A stretch of 61,802 bases of DNA from Lentimicrobiaceae bacterium (GCA_017993235.1 JAGONC010000018.1:1-61802), one strand, 5' to 3'; shown: positions 26,650 to 35,372, counted from the stretch's first letter. Notes: a model not told the origin generated them from the sequence alone. Translations and numbers: made by a program.

Positions 26650-27933
26650 TTATTGCTTTTTAGTGGCAAACTCTTCAATGGCGAACACCAGTTTGTCAAG
26701 ATCTTTCAATGTGGTGTACACATTCGGCGTCACCCTTACCCCGGAAATATTCTCCCAAACGATGCTGGTGGTGTGGATCTTATGTTTATAAAACAGGAAA
26801 GTATCGATATCTTCCGGTTTATGTCCGTCAATGGAAAACAATCCGATCACACAGGCAAATTCCGGTTTGAAGGAGGTATGGATCCTGACGCCGGGGATGT
26901 CTTTTACCTGATTGGTCCAGTAATCCTTCAGAAACCTCAACCGGTTTTCTTTGCGTTTGGTGCCGATGGCCAGATGGAAATCCAGAGCGCTTCCGATCGC
27001 CATTTCGGTTGCAAAGGAGCGTGTGCCCAGCCGCTCGAATTTTGCGATCTGGTCGCTCAGCGGATTGTCATCCGGGCAGATCGGCCATATCCCGGGGATC
27101 TTGTCTTTTTTGACGTACAACAATCCCGTACCAAAAGGTGCGCACATCCATTTGTGCAGGCTTGTGGCGAAGTAATCGCATTCAAGGTCGGGGATATTAA
27201 AATCCAGCAGGGCAAAGGAGTGCGCACCATCAACCAGTACCTCGATGCCTCGCTGATGGGCAGCCTGTGCGATTTTTTTCACGGGTACGATCTGCCCGAT
27301 CCAGTTGATGATGTGCGTAACGTTGACTAGTCTGGTTTTATCCGTAAAGGCCTGTATATAGGCGTTGGCCAGTTCGTCCTCGTTTTCCATGGGCAGTTCG
27401 AGGTTGACCCATTTGAGTACGACACCGTCCCTTTTTTCAATAAGTTTGAACGTATTGATGACATTGGGATAGTCCTGTCGGGTGAGCACCACCTCATCGC
27501 CTGCTTTCAGGTTGAGGCCGTAGATGATGTTGTTCATGGCTTCGGTGGTATTCCGGTTGATGCATATTTCCTCCGGGCTGCACCCGGCAAAGTCGGCCAG
27601 ATCTGTGCGCAGTGCCTCACGTCCCTGGTCGAGCACGCGCCACATGTAATAGGAGGGAGCCTCATTGCAAAGCCGGTTGTACCGTTCAAAAGTGTCCTGC
27701 ACAACCCTGGGCTGGGGGCTTACACCACCATTGTTGAGGTTGATGATGTTAGGGGAGGTGTTATATGCCTGTTGTATCCAGGCCCAGAAATCATCCTCGG
27801 GGGTGTTTTCTGGAGGAAATCCTTTAAAAAGGTCATTATACCATTCTTCGGTAAAGGCAATACCGGGTATAAAAGTGGCTGCACTCATGGTGGCGGCAAG
27901 TTGTTTGACAAACAGGCGACAGTTGAAGGACAT
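26650..27933 (-). CDS. exported class V aminotransferase-like PLP enzyme (isopenicillin N epimerase-like)
   Basis: A 427-residue fold-type I PLP enzyme similar to isopenicillin N epimerase/EgtE-type proteins. Motifs are NLNNGGVSPQPRVV, CINRNTTEAMNNIIYGLNLKAGDEVVLTRQDYPN, NVTHIINWIGQIVPV, VDGAHSFALLDFNIPDLECDYFATSLHKWMCAPFGTGLLYV (Schiff-base Lys in LHKW) and the C-terminal GVRVTPNVYTTLKDLDKLV. The N-terminus (RLFVKQLAATMSAATFIPGIAF) resembles a signal sequence or Tat-like export signal lacking a clear twin Arg, so periplasmic location is possible. It lies upstream of the ridA pseudogene in the same direction. Its substrate is unknown. Confidence 0.8.
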   Translation of the reverse strand: MSFNCRLFVKQLAATMSAATFIPGIAFTEEWYNDLFKGFPPENTPEDDFWAWIQQAYNTSPNIINLNNGGVSPQPRVVQDTFERYNRLCNEAPSYYMWRVLDQGREALRTDLADFAGCSPEEICINRNTTEAMNNIIYGLNLKAGDEVVLTRQDYPNVINTFKLIEKRDGVVLKWVNLELPMENEDELANAYIQAFTDKTRLVNVTHIINWIGQIVPVKKIAQAAHQRGIEVLVDGAHSFALLDFNIPDLECDYFATSLHKWMCAPFGTGLLYVKKDKIPGIWPICPDDNPLSDQIAKFERLGTRSFATEMAIGSALDFHLAIGTKRKENRLRFLKDYWTNQVKDIPGVRIHTSFKPEFACVIGLFSIDGHKPEDIDTFLFYKHKIHTTSIVWENISGVRVTPNVYTTLKDLDKLVFAIEEFATKKQ

Positions 27934-28027
27934 TGTGTCATGAATTTAATTCAAAGATAATAATCATCATTGCACTGATCAACATGCTTCTCGGATGGAT
28001 ATCCTTTTTTAAAACTGAAAATAGTCA

Positions 28028-28035
28028 TAATTTTG
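28028..28035 (+). promoter_or_regulatory. -7 promoter element for the acyltransferase gene
   Basis: TAATTTTG fits TAnnTTTG exactly and ends nine bases before ATG 28044, implying a near-leaderless mRNA. This supports the ATG over the earlier in-frame TTG at 27933, which lies upstream of the promoter. Confidence 0.5.
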
Positions 28036-28043
28036 CCTTTGTT

Positions 28044-28898
28044 ATGGGAATCGTCGACGCAAAAGATTTTGAAGCGCTGTCACCTGTTTTCAGGGGGCCG
28101 GCGGGACACCGGCGTGCAGAATGGATGATGCGGACATTTAGACTTGAAAAGATCAACCAGATCTATGATCATCTAAATAATTATGCTGGAGCCGAATTCA
28201 CCGCCAGATTTCTGGATGATATAGGAGTAAAATACGTCATTGGAAATGCTGAACGGTTGAATCAATTACCTGAAGGAGCCTTCATCACGGTGTCCAATCA
28301 CCCCTATGGTATGCTGGATGGGATTATTCTGATTGACCTGGTGGCCCGGTTACGGCATGATTACAAATTTATGGTCAATACAATACTCTCCGGTGTGAAA
28401 ACGCTTGAGGAAAATTTCATATCGGTCACACCAACAGGAGATGAATATCAGGGAGTTACAAGTACAAGCCTTCAAGGCATACGCAAAACGCTTACATGGT
28501 TACAGGAGGGCCATGCTGTAGGTTTTTTCCCATCAGGTGCTGTTTCAGATTTCAGTATCCGGGATTTACGCGTCAGGGACCGTAAATGGCAACCCAGCGT
28601 CATTCATCTGATTCGCGATGCGAAAGTACCGATCGTGCCGGTGCGTTTTTTCGACGGTAATTCTCCTTTTTATTATTTCCTGGGACTGATCGACTGGAGA
28701 ATTCGTTTGTTAAGGCTTCCCTCTGAGCTGTTTAATAAACGGAAACACATTCCCCGCATCGGGATCGGTAACATTATTCCAGTCGGGGAACAGGTCAAGT
28801 TTGCGGATGATGAAACCCTGGGTGCTTTTTTACGAAAGAAGGTCTATGAAATGCCGAAACCAGATTCTTTCATTGCACATTCAGTCCTTCCTGGCTGA
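28044..28898 (+). CDS. PlsC-like lysophospholipid acyltransferase
   Basis: A 284-residue acyltransferase from ATG 28044 (MGIVDAKDFEAL). The NHPYGMLDG box corresponds to the catalytic His/Asp motif of glycerolipid acyltransferases in the HPxGxxDG form seen in Bacteroidota hemolysin-like acyltransferases. VGFFPSGAVSDFS matches the downstream EGxRS-like substrate motif, and VPIVPVRFFDGNSPFYYFLG follows. It transfers an acyl chain to a lysolipid or an amino-acid lipid in the inner membrane. Genes for a CDP-alcohol phosphatidyltransferase and a GtrA-type membrane protein follow in the same direction, so these may form a membrane-lipid group. Confidence 0.8.
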   Translation: MGIVDAKDFEALSPVFRGPAGHRRAEWMMRTFRLEKINQIYDHLNNYAGAEFTARFLDDIGVKYVIGNAERLNQLPEGAFITVSNHPYGMLDGIILIDLVARLRHDYKFMVNTILSGVKTLEENFISVTPTGDEYQGVTSTSLQGIRKTLTWLQEGHAVGFFPSGAVSDFSIRDLRVRDRKWQPSVIHLIRDAKVPIVPVRFFDGNSPFYYFLGLIDWRIRLLRLPSELFNKRKHIPRIGIGNIIPVGEQVKFADDETLGAFLRKKVYEMPKPDSFIAHSVLPG

Positions 28899-28980
28899 AC
28901 GATGAAACCAACGCAATCCGAATCCGTATGAAAGATAAAAACCCCTTCCCGTTCAGTGCTGTTAACAAACTGACATTTGC

Positions 28981-29706
28981 ATGAAATTCACCCATGGGAA
29001 ATCTAATCCTTCTGTAAAGACAGGCAAAGCCCTGGAATCCATTGCACGGGAAAGGTCAAGGACCAGTCTTTTATGGAAGTATGAGCAGAGGGCCATCGCT
29101 TTTCTGGTACAGCACATTCCCGGCTGGATAAGCTCTGATATGCTGACCGCCATAGGCTTTCTCGGAAATGTTCTCGTTTCGGTCAGCTTTATCCTGGCCG
29201 CGTATATTGATCATCTATACCTTTTACTGAACATCGCCGGATTTGGGATTTGCTGGTTCGGCGACTCGCTGGATGGCAGGATTGCCTACTATCGGAATAA
29301 TCCCCGGAAATGGTACGGATTTTCACTGGATATTATCATCGACTGGATCGGCATTGTCCTTATCGGACTGGGATATATCGTATATGTAAAAGGAATATGG
29401 GAATTGCTGGGATACGGCTTTGTTGTCATGTATGGCTGGGAAATGATCATCGCACTGATAAGGTACAGGATCACCGATAAATACTCCATTGATTCCGGGC
29501 CGGTTGGGCCTACTGAAGTCCGGATCATCCTGTCGGCTATACTGGTGGCTGAAGTGTTCCTTCCGGGTTCTATCCGGTTTTCTGCCGCTGGTATATGCGT
29601 TATTTTGTTTATTGTCAATATCTTTGATACCGTTAAATTGCTGAAGACAGCAGATGAAAGGGATGTAAAAGAAAGAAAAGAGCCATTGCACCAAGCGCAT
29701 GATTGA
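28981..29706 (+). CDS. CDP-alcohol phosphatidyltransferase family protein
   Basis: A 241-residue multi-spanning membrane enzyme. The motif DSLDGRIAYYRNNPRKWYG, continuing to FSLDIIIDWIG, matches D-x2-D-G-x2-A-...-G-x3-D-x3-D of the CDP-OH-P transferase family (with Tyr where Arg usually follows the Ala), which swaps CMP from a CDP-lipid for an alcohol. Five to six hydrophobic segments follow. Its alcohol substrate (glycerol phosphate, inositol, or other) is not readable. The last eight bases overlap the GtrA-like gene, indicating coupling. Confidence 0.85.
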   Translation: MKFTHGKSNPSVKTGKALESIARERSRTSLLWKYEQRAIAFLVQHIPGWISSDMLTAIGFLGNVLVSVSFILAAYIDHLYLLLNIAGFGICWFGDSLDGRIAYYRNNPRKWYGFSLDIIIDWIGIVLIGLGYIVYVKGIWELLGYGFVVMYGWEMIIALIRYRITDKYSIDSGPVGPTEVRIILSAILVAEVFLPGSIRFSAAGICVILFIVNIFDTVKLLKTADERDVKERKEPLHQAHD

Positions 29707-30106
29707 ACGTTTGTTTGTTTTTGCCAAAGCGCAGGCCTCTGCTTTTTTCGGAGGTATGACCGACTACCTGGTCATGATCCTTTTTACTGAAATTTTCCAT
29801 GTCCATTATACGCTGTCTATCGCCATAGGAGGTGTTGTCGGAGCGATTGTCAATTTTACCATCAATAAGACATGGACTTTTCATTCAAAGAGTACTTCCT
29901 ATGAGCATTCAGGCTGGGTGCAATTTTTTCGGTTTGCGCTGGTCGTCCTGAACAGCATTGTGCTTAAATCATCGGGAACATTTTTCTTTACCACAATCCT
30001 TAAAACCAACTATATCATCAGCCGGGTCATGACCGATCTGACCGTTTCCCTGCTGTTCAATTTCATGCTCCAGAAATACTGGGTTTTTCAAAAAAAACGA
30101 AACTGA
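29699..30106 (+). CDS. GtrA-like four-TM membrane protein
   Basis: A 135-residue protein with four hydrophobic segments and the GtrA signature: RFVFAKAQASAFFGGMTDYLVMILF-type first helix, GGVVGAIVNFTINKTWTF (the NF.. nK.wtF motif), a third helix (FFRFALVVLNSIVLK) and the C-terminal LLFNFMLQKYWVFQK. GtrA proteins help flip undecaprenyl-linked sugars or act as membrane partners of glycosyltransferases. Coupling to the CDP-alcohol phosphatidyltransferase suggests lipid or glycolipid export. Confidence 0.85.
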   Translation: MIERLFVFAKAQASAFFGGMTDYLVMILFTEIFHVHYTLSIAIGGVVGAIVNFTINKTWTFHSKSTSYEHSGWVQFFRFALVVLNSIVLKSSGTFFFTTILKTNYIISRVMTDLTVSLLFNFMLQKYWVFQKKRN

Positions 30107-30268
30107 TAGTTTTGTAATCAATATCACATTAGGCACTTCTCTAAATCCTGGCATTATAATAAATTTTATTTTATTATTGAGAATGGGCCTCTTTATCAGG
30201 GCTGCCCTCATCTTTTCTTCATTATCAGGCTGTAAGGATGATTAAAGGAACCGGCTTATTGCAGGAAT

Positions 30269-30712
30269 TCAGTAAGACCTTACCGCAACATAAATGTATC
30301 TAAAGTCGCCCGTTCCCTTATTGTAAACCTGATGCTGTGTTTCAGGCGGTACGAATCCAACGGTTCCGAATTTCAGATCGAGAGCACGCCCAGGGGGAAT
30401 GATCAATTGTCCATGCCCTTCCAGGGGTATAATCATTTCTTCGTAGATTTCAGTACTGTGGAGTTCCCCGTATTGGCCTGGGATGATCGTGACAACACCG
30501 GAATAAAATACAACAGAATCTTTCGGACCGTCGAAGAGTTCCTGGTAATCCGGCAGACCCGGGTCGAAAGCAATGATCCTGGCTTCCGGGTGCCTTTCCG
30601 TTTGATTCTGTGTTTGTGAGAAGACAGGATTCTGGATCAATACATTTAACCCTGACAGTACCAATAGGAAATATGCAGGGCTGAGCACATTCATTAATAA
30701 ATTTTTTTTCAT
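30269..30712 (-). CDS. exported cupin-domain protein
   Basis: A 147-residue protein with a signal peptide (LLMNVLSPAYFLLVLSGLNVLIQNPVFSQ) and a single conserved cupin barrel: GVVTIIPGQYGELHSTEIYEEMIIPLEGHGQLIIPPG carries the first motif (His, Glu) and VGFVPPETQHQVYN the second (His). It can bind one metal ion. Catalytic activity is unknown. It is monocistronic, with 155 empty bases on each side; the gap 30713-30867 shows only AT-rich sequence. Confidence 0.75.
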   Translation of the reverse strand: MKKNLLMNVLSPAYFLLVLSGLNVLIQNPVFSQTQNQTERHPEARIIAFDPGLPDYQELFDGPKDSVVFYSGVVTIIPGQYGELHSTEIYEEMIIPLEGHGQLIIPPGRALDLKFGTVGFVPPETQHQVYNKGTGDFRYIYVAVRSY

Positions 30713-30867
30713 ACATCATCCGTTTTATTATCAGTATTTGTTGATTGTTCTTTATATCCTTTCCACTGTAGTAATGCCAATATCCATCAAACCCAATGAT
30801 AATTTATTTTAAAAGTTGTTGATTTTTAACGATTTGATTGTTATTATCAGCGATTAGCAGGACCCGT

Positions 30868-33099
30868 TCATATTATTTTAAATGGTATTTTCAGAGAAAC
30901 ACTGATATTGATTCCCTCATTATAGTAATTCAGGGGTTTTAATGTCGAAAGATGATCAAAATACCGGGTATTGAATAAGTTATTGGCAGAGATACCCAGA
31001 ATAAGGATCTGCCTGGAAATTTTAAGTTCCGTATATACACTCAGGTTGACGATCGTATAGCCATCCGATTCAGTTTCATAGGGTGAAGTGTTATCCTGTT
31101 TAAGTGCAGTAAGCGCTGAAAGTTTAATGGAAGGGCGTTTAAAACAGCCGATTTCACTTCGTTCTGCACTGATTTCATAATGGAATTTCTGCGCAGGGAT
31201 GTAAGGAAGATACGTATCGTTATCCTGTTTGCCTGTAACATATGCGTAGGTTCCCTGGATGTGCATCCACGGAAAAGATTTAGGATGAAAATGTATGCCT
31301 GCCTCGCCACCATAAAGAAGGGCATTGGTTTGTGAATACCGGTAAATCTCTTCACCCGAACAGGTGGTATCTGTTGTTGGAGAGATATAAATATAATCCT
31401 TGATAATGTTATAAAATCCGGCCAGATCAAATGAAAGGAATTCCCCGTGATAATGCATGCTCATATCCGTTTCATAAGCATTTTCCGGCGAAAGATGCTC
31501 GTTGCCCATTTCGTACCGGTTGCCATGCATCCCGTTGGAAGTTAATTCTGATAAGTTGGGTACGCGGTAACCCTTGGCAAAATTGGCTCTTAGGTTTATT
31601 TTTTCATCCGGATTATAGATCAAACCTACCGAACCTGTAACATTAGAATATTTCTTATTGACAGGAGGATGGTATTCACTGGTCCCCTCTTTCCCCATTG
31701 CTTTTGTATTCGTTCTATAACTGTCAAACCTTACACCACCTTGTATCTTCAATTGCTTGATAACGTTGTATTGAGCGAGGCCGAAAAATCCCAGATTATT
31801 AATGTCCGCATCGGGTAAGAACTGCGAAGGGCGATTGTTTAGATTACGGTTGGCCTGGTACATTCCCTGAATGCCAATAATATATTCAGATTTTTTACTT
31901 GATGGAAAATGGAGTTTCGTTTCGTATGTTATGGTTTTTAAGTCCATTTCCACGAAAGGGACATCAAGGGTGGTCTGAAGTTTTCGCAGTGCATTTTGAT
32001 AAGCAACATTGATCACCCATTGATATTTTGCCAAATAAAGGCTATTTTGTAAAGAAAGCAGCTGATGGTTTAAATCCTGATACCAGATATCATTTTTCCG
32101 GCCTCGATCTGGGATCAATGATTCAACTGCAGACACGCACATTCCCAGTTTCTGCAGAAAGGAATCATAATACAGCTTAAAAACCCCAATCTTTCCTGTA
32201 TAACCTGTATTTACATTTAAAGTCATTTCATTGAACCGTGTATTTGGAACAAAATCACCACCGCCCTGCAGATAATCAGCATGGGTTTTAAACCCCAGTT
32301 TCACTCCCCCAAAGAGATTTTTTGAAGCCACTTTGATTCCTATGCTTTGATTCATTCCCAACGTGTTCGAATGTAACTGCATTTCGAAGTCTCCCAGTAA
32401 AGTTCCTGTAGGAGCAGGATTTTCCTTAATAAAATTCAGCACACCTCCTATGGCATCCGAGCCATAAAGCAAAGAAGCAGGGCCTTTGATTATTTCAACT
32501 CTTTCCAGGTTATTATCATCAATGCCTAACGGATGATTTTCACTGTACTGATAATTCTCCATGCGAACGCCATTGTTCATAACAAGGATTTCATTCATGG
32601 AAAGGCCCCTGATCACAGGCTTTGAAACCCCTGGCCCTTTTGCAATCATGTCAATCCCGGGCACCCTTGTGAGTGATTCCATGAAATTCGGCGTACCGCT
32701 GAGTAAAATGTCTTTGTTTTTCAGCACATCTATTTTTACAGCGTTTTCATGCTGTGAGCCGATATAAGTGCCGGAAATGACCACTTCCTGTGATTCGATG
32801 ATTGCTCGTGATAATGTTACATTCAAAATGTTCTCGCCCTGACTTATACTGGCCGTTTGAACATTTGTATTATATCCAACGAATGAGAATTGAATTTTTA
32901 CTTTACCTGCTGGAATACCCGTAATTAAAAATTCATCGAACTGATTGGTGGTTGTCCCTTTATTGAGTTCAGGCAAAAACACCGTTGCTCCTGATAAAGG
33001 AAGATTTTCAATGTCGATGACTTTTCCGGTTAATTGATTTTGGGCGGTAACATTCAACATGAGAAGCCAAGCTAAGAAACCTAATGCAATTTTTTTCAT
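30868..33099 (-). CDS. TonB-dependent outer membrane receptor
   Basis: A 743-residue TonB-dependent receptor. A signal peptide (MKKIALGFLAWLLMLNVTAQ) is followed by a carboxypeptidase-like beta domain (QLTGKVIDIENLPLSGATVFLPELNKGTTTNQFDEF). Then come the plug domain (VPGIDMIAKGPGVSKPVIRGLSMNEILVMNNGVRMENYQYSENHPLGID) with the ERVEIIKGPASLLYGSDAIGGVLNFI signature, and a 22-strand barrel. QYSENHPLGID resembles plug sequences of ZnuD-like receptors. The adjacent divergent DUF134/cobO pair might suggest a corrinoid or metal chelate, but specificity is not proved. No cobalamin riboswitch fits in the short upstream region; a DUF134-type palindrome lies just upstream. Confidence 0.9.
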   Translation of the reverse strand: MKKIALGFLAWLLMLNVTAQNQLTGKVIDIENLPLSGATVFLPELNKGTTTNQFDEFLITGIPAGKVKIQFSFVGYNTNVQTASISQGENILNVTLSRAIIESQEVVISGTYIGSQHENAVKIDVLKNKDILLSGTPNFMESLTRVPGIDMIAKGPGVSKPVIRGLSMNEILVMNNGVRMENYQYSENHPLGIDDNNLERVEIIKGPASLLYGSDAIGGVLNFIKENPAPTGTLLGDFEMQLHSNTLGMNQSIGIKVASKNLFGGVKLGFKTHADYLQGGGDFVPNTRFNEMTLNVNTGYTGKIGVFKLYYDSFLQKLGMCVSAVESLIPDRGRKNDIWYQDLNHQLLSLQNSLYLAKYQWVINVAYQNALRKLQTTLDVPFVEMDLKTITYETKLHFPSSKKSEYIIGIQGMYQANRNLNNRPSQFLPDADINNLGFFGLAQYNVIKQLKIQGGVRFDSYRTNTKAMGKEGTSEYHPPVNKKYSNVTGSVGLIYNPDEKINLRANFAKGYRVPNLSELTSNGMHGNRYEMGNEHLSPENAYETDMSMHYHGEFLSFDLAGFYNIIKDYIYISPTTDTTCSGEEIYRYSQTNALLYGGEAGIHFHPKSFPWMHIQGTYAYVTGKQDNDTYLPYIPAQKFHYEISAERSEIGCFKRPSIKLSALTALKQDNTSPYETESDGYTIVNLSVYTELKISRQILILGISANNLFNTRYFDHLSTLKPLNYYNEGINISVSLKIPFKII

Positions 33100-33105
33100 T
33101 ATAAA

Positions 33106-33121
33106 ATGAACTTTTGTTCGC
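33106..33121. promoter_or_regulatory. candidate DUF134 operator (site 1)
   Basis: ATGAAC-TTTT-GTTCGC is a copy of the ATGAAC-N4-GTTCAT palindrome seen at 34712 and 51322. It lies eight bases before the -7 element (TACCTTTG, 33130-33137) of the DUF134 gene and in the leader of the divergent TonB receptor gene. Autoregulation by DUF134 is inferred. Confidence 0.6.
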
Positions 33122-33129
33122 TTATGTGC

Positions 33130-33145
33130 TACCTTTGCAAAGATA
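33130..33145. promoter_or_regulatory. back-to-back divergent -7 promoter elements
   Basis: TACCTTTG (plus strand, 33130-33137) directly abuts TATCTTTG on the minus strand (33138-33145). Both fit TAnnTTTG. One would serve the DUF134 gene and the other the TonB receptor gene, so the two promoters probably compete or are co-regulated. Confidence 0.5.
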
Positions 33146-33172
33146 AATAACTTCTTGTTTTATAATTGCCCT

Positions 33173-33583
33173 ATGCCTAACCAGAAGAGATTCAGGAGGG
33201 TGGCCATGCCTCCGATGATGGAAGGATATAAGCCCTTTGGTATTCCTATGAGGGAGCTGGATTCCGTTGTTTTATTTTATGAGGAATTTGAGGCATTGCG
33301 GCTTTCGGATTATGAAAACCTTACCCAGGAAGAAGCAGCTGTGAAAATGGGTATTTCACGCCCCACTTTTACACGGCTTTATGACAGGGCCCGTAAAAAT
33401 ATTGCAAAAGCGTTTGTGGAAGGTAAGGCCATCCTTATTCAGGGTGGAACCTATGTTACGGAAGATTTCTGGTACCGCTGTCATGACTGCAATGAAACCA
33501 TGGTCACTTTAAAACCGGCAAAGCATTGCAGACGTTGTGATTCGGGTAATATTGTCCTGCTGAACAATAGAAGCAAACGCTGA
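33173..33583 (+). CDS. DUF134 family DNA-binding protein
   Basis: The ATG at 33173 (MPNQKRFRRVAMPPMMEGYKPFG) gives a 136-residue protein; a TTG six codons upstream is unlikely. The N-terminal RRVAMPPMMEGYKPFGIPM and LFYEEFEALRLSDYENLTQEEAAVKMGISRPTFTRLYDRARKNIAKAFVEGKAI form a sigma-70-region-4-like helix-turn-helix typical of DUF134. The C-terminus holds a CHDC ... CRRC zinc-ribbon-like Cys set. DUF134 genes are often adjacent to NifX/NifB-type metal-cofactor proteins. A second member is encoded at 50696-51289, and similar palindromes precede both, so autoregulation is likely. The cobO gene follows at once. Confidence 0.88.
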   Translation: MPNQKRFRRVAMPPMMEGYKPFGIPMRELDSVVLFYEEFEALRLSDYENLTQEEAAVKMGISRPTFTRLYDRARKNIAKAFVEGKAILIQGGTYVTEDFWYRCHDCNETMVTLKPAKHCRRCDSGNIVLLNNRSKR

Positions 33584-34132
33584 TTGAAGGCAATCTTAAT
33601 AGCGAAACCAGTGATCAATAGAGGATATATTCATGTATACACAGGTAATGGAAAAGGAAAAACCACTGCCGCCCTCGGCCTGGCGCTCAGGGCTGCGGGA
33701 GCGGGCAAACAGGTGTTAATTGCGCAGTTTGTCAAAGGGAATCCGTATTCCGAAATAGAACTGATTGAGCGACACCTGCCCTCAATCAATATAAAACAAT
33801 ACGGCCTGGGATGTTTCATAGTAAATGCACCCACAGCAGAGGATATCCAGGCTGCCCGATCAGGATTGCAACAGGTTGCTGAACTCATGGCATCCGGGAA
33901 GTATAACCTGATCATTCTGGATGAGGCTACCATTGCCCTTTACTATAACCTGTTCAGTATGAACGAGCTGATACAGGTGATTCAATCCAGACCTGAGGAA
34001 ACTGAAATTGTGATAACGGGCAGGTATGCACCCTCAGCACTCATCGAAATAGCCGATCTGGTGACAGAAATGAATGAGGTGAAACATTATTATTCCCAGG
34101 GAGTGACAGCCAAAAAAGGAATCGAGTATTAA
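33584..34132 (+). CDS. cobO: cob(I)yrinic acid a,c-diamide adenosyltransferase
   Basis: This P-loop enzyme of the CobO/BtuR/CobA family attaches the 5'-deoxyadenosyl group of ATP to cob(I)alamin or its precursors. Motifs are GYIHVYTGNGKGKTTAALGLALRAAG (Walker A variant GNGKGKT), QVLIAQFVKG, NLIILDEATIALYYNLF (Walker B-like) and VITGRYAPSALIEIADLVTEM. The start is ambiguous: TTG 33584 directly follows the DUF134 stop, whereas GTG 33611 gives MINRGYIHVYTG, closer to usual lengths. It is co-transcribed with DUF134. The stop overlaps the convergent trmO gene by four bases. Confidence 0.9.
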   Translation: MKAILIAKPVINRGYIHVYTGNGKGKTTAALGLALRAAGAGKQVLIAQFVKGNPYSEIELIERHLPSINIKQYGLGCFIVNAPTAEDIQAARSGLQQVAELMASGKYNLIILDEATIALYYNLFSMNELIQVIQSRPEETEIVITGRYAPSALIEIADLVTEMNEVKHYYSQGVTAKKGIEY

Positions 34133-34629
34133 TGACTTTGGCCGGATCTATTAAATCGGCCGTCGTTTCTCGCATCAGGCAATTTGTGTTTTACAGCCGT
34201 GAACCATCCGGTTTTTAAATCATTTATAGATTCAAAATCAGGGATATAGGGTTTGATGTCCAGTAAAGGGGTATCGTTCAGTATATCTACATTTTCGATT
34301 TGAATGATATTGTCATGACTGGAAATCAGCTTTACTACCGACAATCCGATCGGGTTCGGCCTGCTGGGTGCCCGGGTTGCAAACAACCCGCGTATTTGGT
34401 CATCCAGAAAAGGTTTGACTTCCATCTTGAATCCTTGGGACAGGTGAAAATGATACAGCAGGATAATGTGTGAAAATCCGTCCAGATCCTTTAATCCTCC
34501 GGCAAATTCGGGGAATACTTCAATATTGCCACGGACTCCCTCGGCAGCCCTTGGCTGTATGGGCATTCCTGCTGTTGTTTCATAAGGAGTATGGATGATC
34601 CCGATCGGTTTGTAAATGATCTCACTCAT
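34129..34629 (-). CDS. trmO: tRNA (adenine-N6) methyltransferase, TrmO/UPF0066 family
   Basis: A 166-residue beta-barrel SAM-dependent methyltransferase of the TrmO (YaeB/VirR) family, which N6-methylates t6A37 of threonine tRNAs. Signature strings are KPIGIIHTPYE, LKDLDGFSHIILLYHFHLSQ, LFATRAPSRPNPIGLSVVKL and VDILNDTPLLDIKPYIPDFE. Some homologues in anaerobes are linked to metal or corrinoid clusters, but tRNA modification is the only activity known to me. It is convergent with cobO, with a four-base overlap of stops, and its start faces a DUF134-type palindrome 83 bases upstream. Confidence 0.85.
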   Translation of the reverse strand: MSEIIYKPIGIIHTPYETTAGMPIQPRAAEGVRGNIEVFPEFAGGLKDLDGFSHIILLYHFHLSQGFKMEVKPFLDDQIRGLFATRAPSRPNPIGLSVVKLISSHDNIIQIENVDILNDTPLLDIKPYIPDFESINDLKTGWFTAVKHKLPDARNDGRFNRSGQSH

Positions 34630-34711
34630 AGATGGGGTAAGATAGGAATGTAGGCTCTAAAATTACATATTCCCAGATAAGATAATCAAAAAAATCCTTT
34701 AAAAATTTTTA

Positions 34712-34737
34712 ATAAAATGAACATAAGTTCATTTTAT
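34712..34737. promoter_or_regulatory. perfect DUF134-type operator palindrome (site 2)
   Basis: ATAAAATGAAC-ATAA-GTTCATTTTAT is a perfect 11-bp inverted repeat with a 4-base centre. It ends just upstream of a -7 element TATCTTTG (34742-34749) that serves the DUF5320 gene. The core ATGAAC-N4-GTTCAT matches the palindromes before both DUF134 genes. Confidence 0.8.
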
Positions 34738-34835
34738 ATATTATCTTTGCCATGAATAATGTCGGAATGAAGGATAAAAGTCACTTTTAAGCAGAGCAGT
34801 AAAGAAACAGTTCTAACCATAAAAAAAAAAGAATT

Positions 34836-35192
34836 ATGCCACGTGGAGATCGTACCGGACCTATGGGACAGGGTCCCATGACCGGAAGAGAACTTGGATT
34901 TTGTGCCGGATATGATACGCCCGGCTATGTAAAAGGAGGCGGGGGAAGGGGATTTGGATTTGGAGGAAGAGGATACAGAAGGAGATGGGGATGGAGAGGG
35001 GGATGGGACCAGGCCAGTTATTTCGGCAGCTCCCTGCACGGATACGGCAGAGGTGTACCCTTACACGAAGCATTCAGTCGGGATGAGGAGATCAGGATGC
35101 TGAAAGCAGAAGCTGATACCCTTAAACAAGCACAGAAAAATATCGAGAAGCGATTAAGCGATCTGGAGAAAGAGAAAGAAGCGACTACTTAA
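34836..35192 (+). CDS. DUF5320 small glycine/arginine-rich protein
   Basis: A 118-residue protein with the DUF5320 start MPRGDRTGPMGQGPMTGRELGFCAG, a central low-complexity Gly/Arg/Tyr/Trp region (GYVKGGGGRGFGFGGRGYRRRWGWRGG) and a C-terminal heptad-like coiled coil (EEIRMLKAEADTLKQAQKNIEKRLSDLEKEKE). The function is unknown, but these proteins recur next to NifX/NifB-like and DUF134 genes in anaerobes, and a second copy is at 50111-50344. A poly-A tract and no strong Shine-Dalgarno precede the ATG. The palindrome 99 bases upstream suggests DUF134 control. Confidence 0.8.
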   Translation: MPRGDRTGPMGQGPMTGRELGFCAGYDTPGYVKGGGGRGFGFGGRGYRRRWGWRGGWDQASYFGSSLHGYGRGVPLHEAFSRDEEIRMLKAEADTLKQAQKNIEKRLSDLEKEKEATT

Positions 35193-35372
35193 TCAGGAAG
35201 GGGATGCCCCATTAGAAGGATCATGACCCGGGATCTTACTCAAGGATAATTTTGTTCACATACGATGAATTACTGCTGATATGGTAAGCCCCCCATGAAG
35301 ATTTTCAGCTTGAAAGATTCTATACATGATTTACGAACAATAGTTTGAGGATCATTATTTTGTATTTGGTCC

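Noticed and set aside
33099..33172. Cobalamin riboswitch for the TonB receptor or cobO
   Set aside because: The divergent gap is only about 70 bases, too short for a B12 riboswitch.
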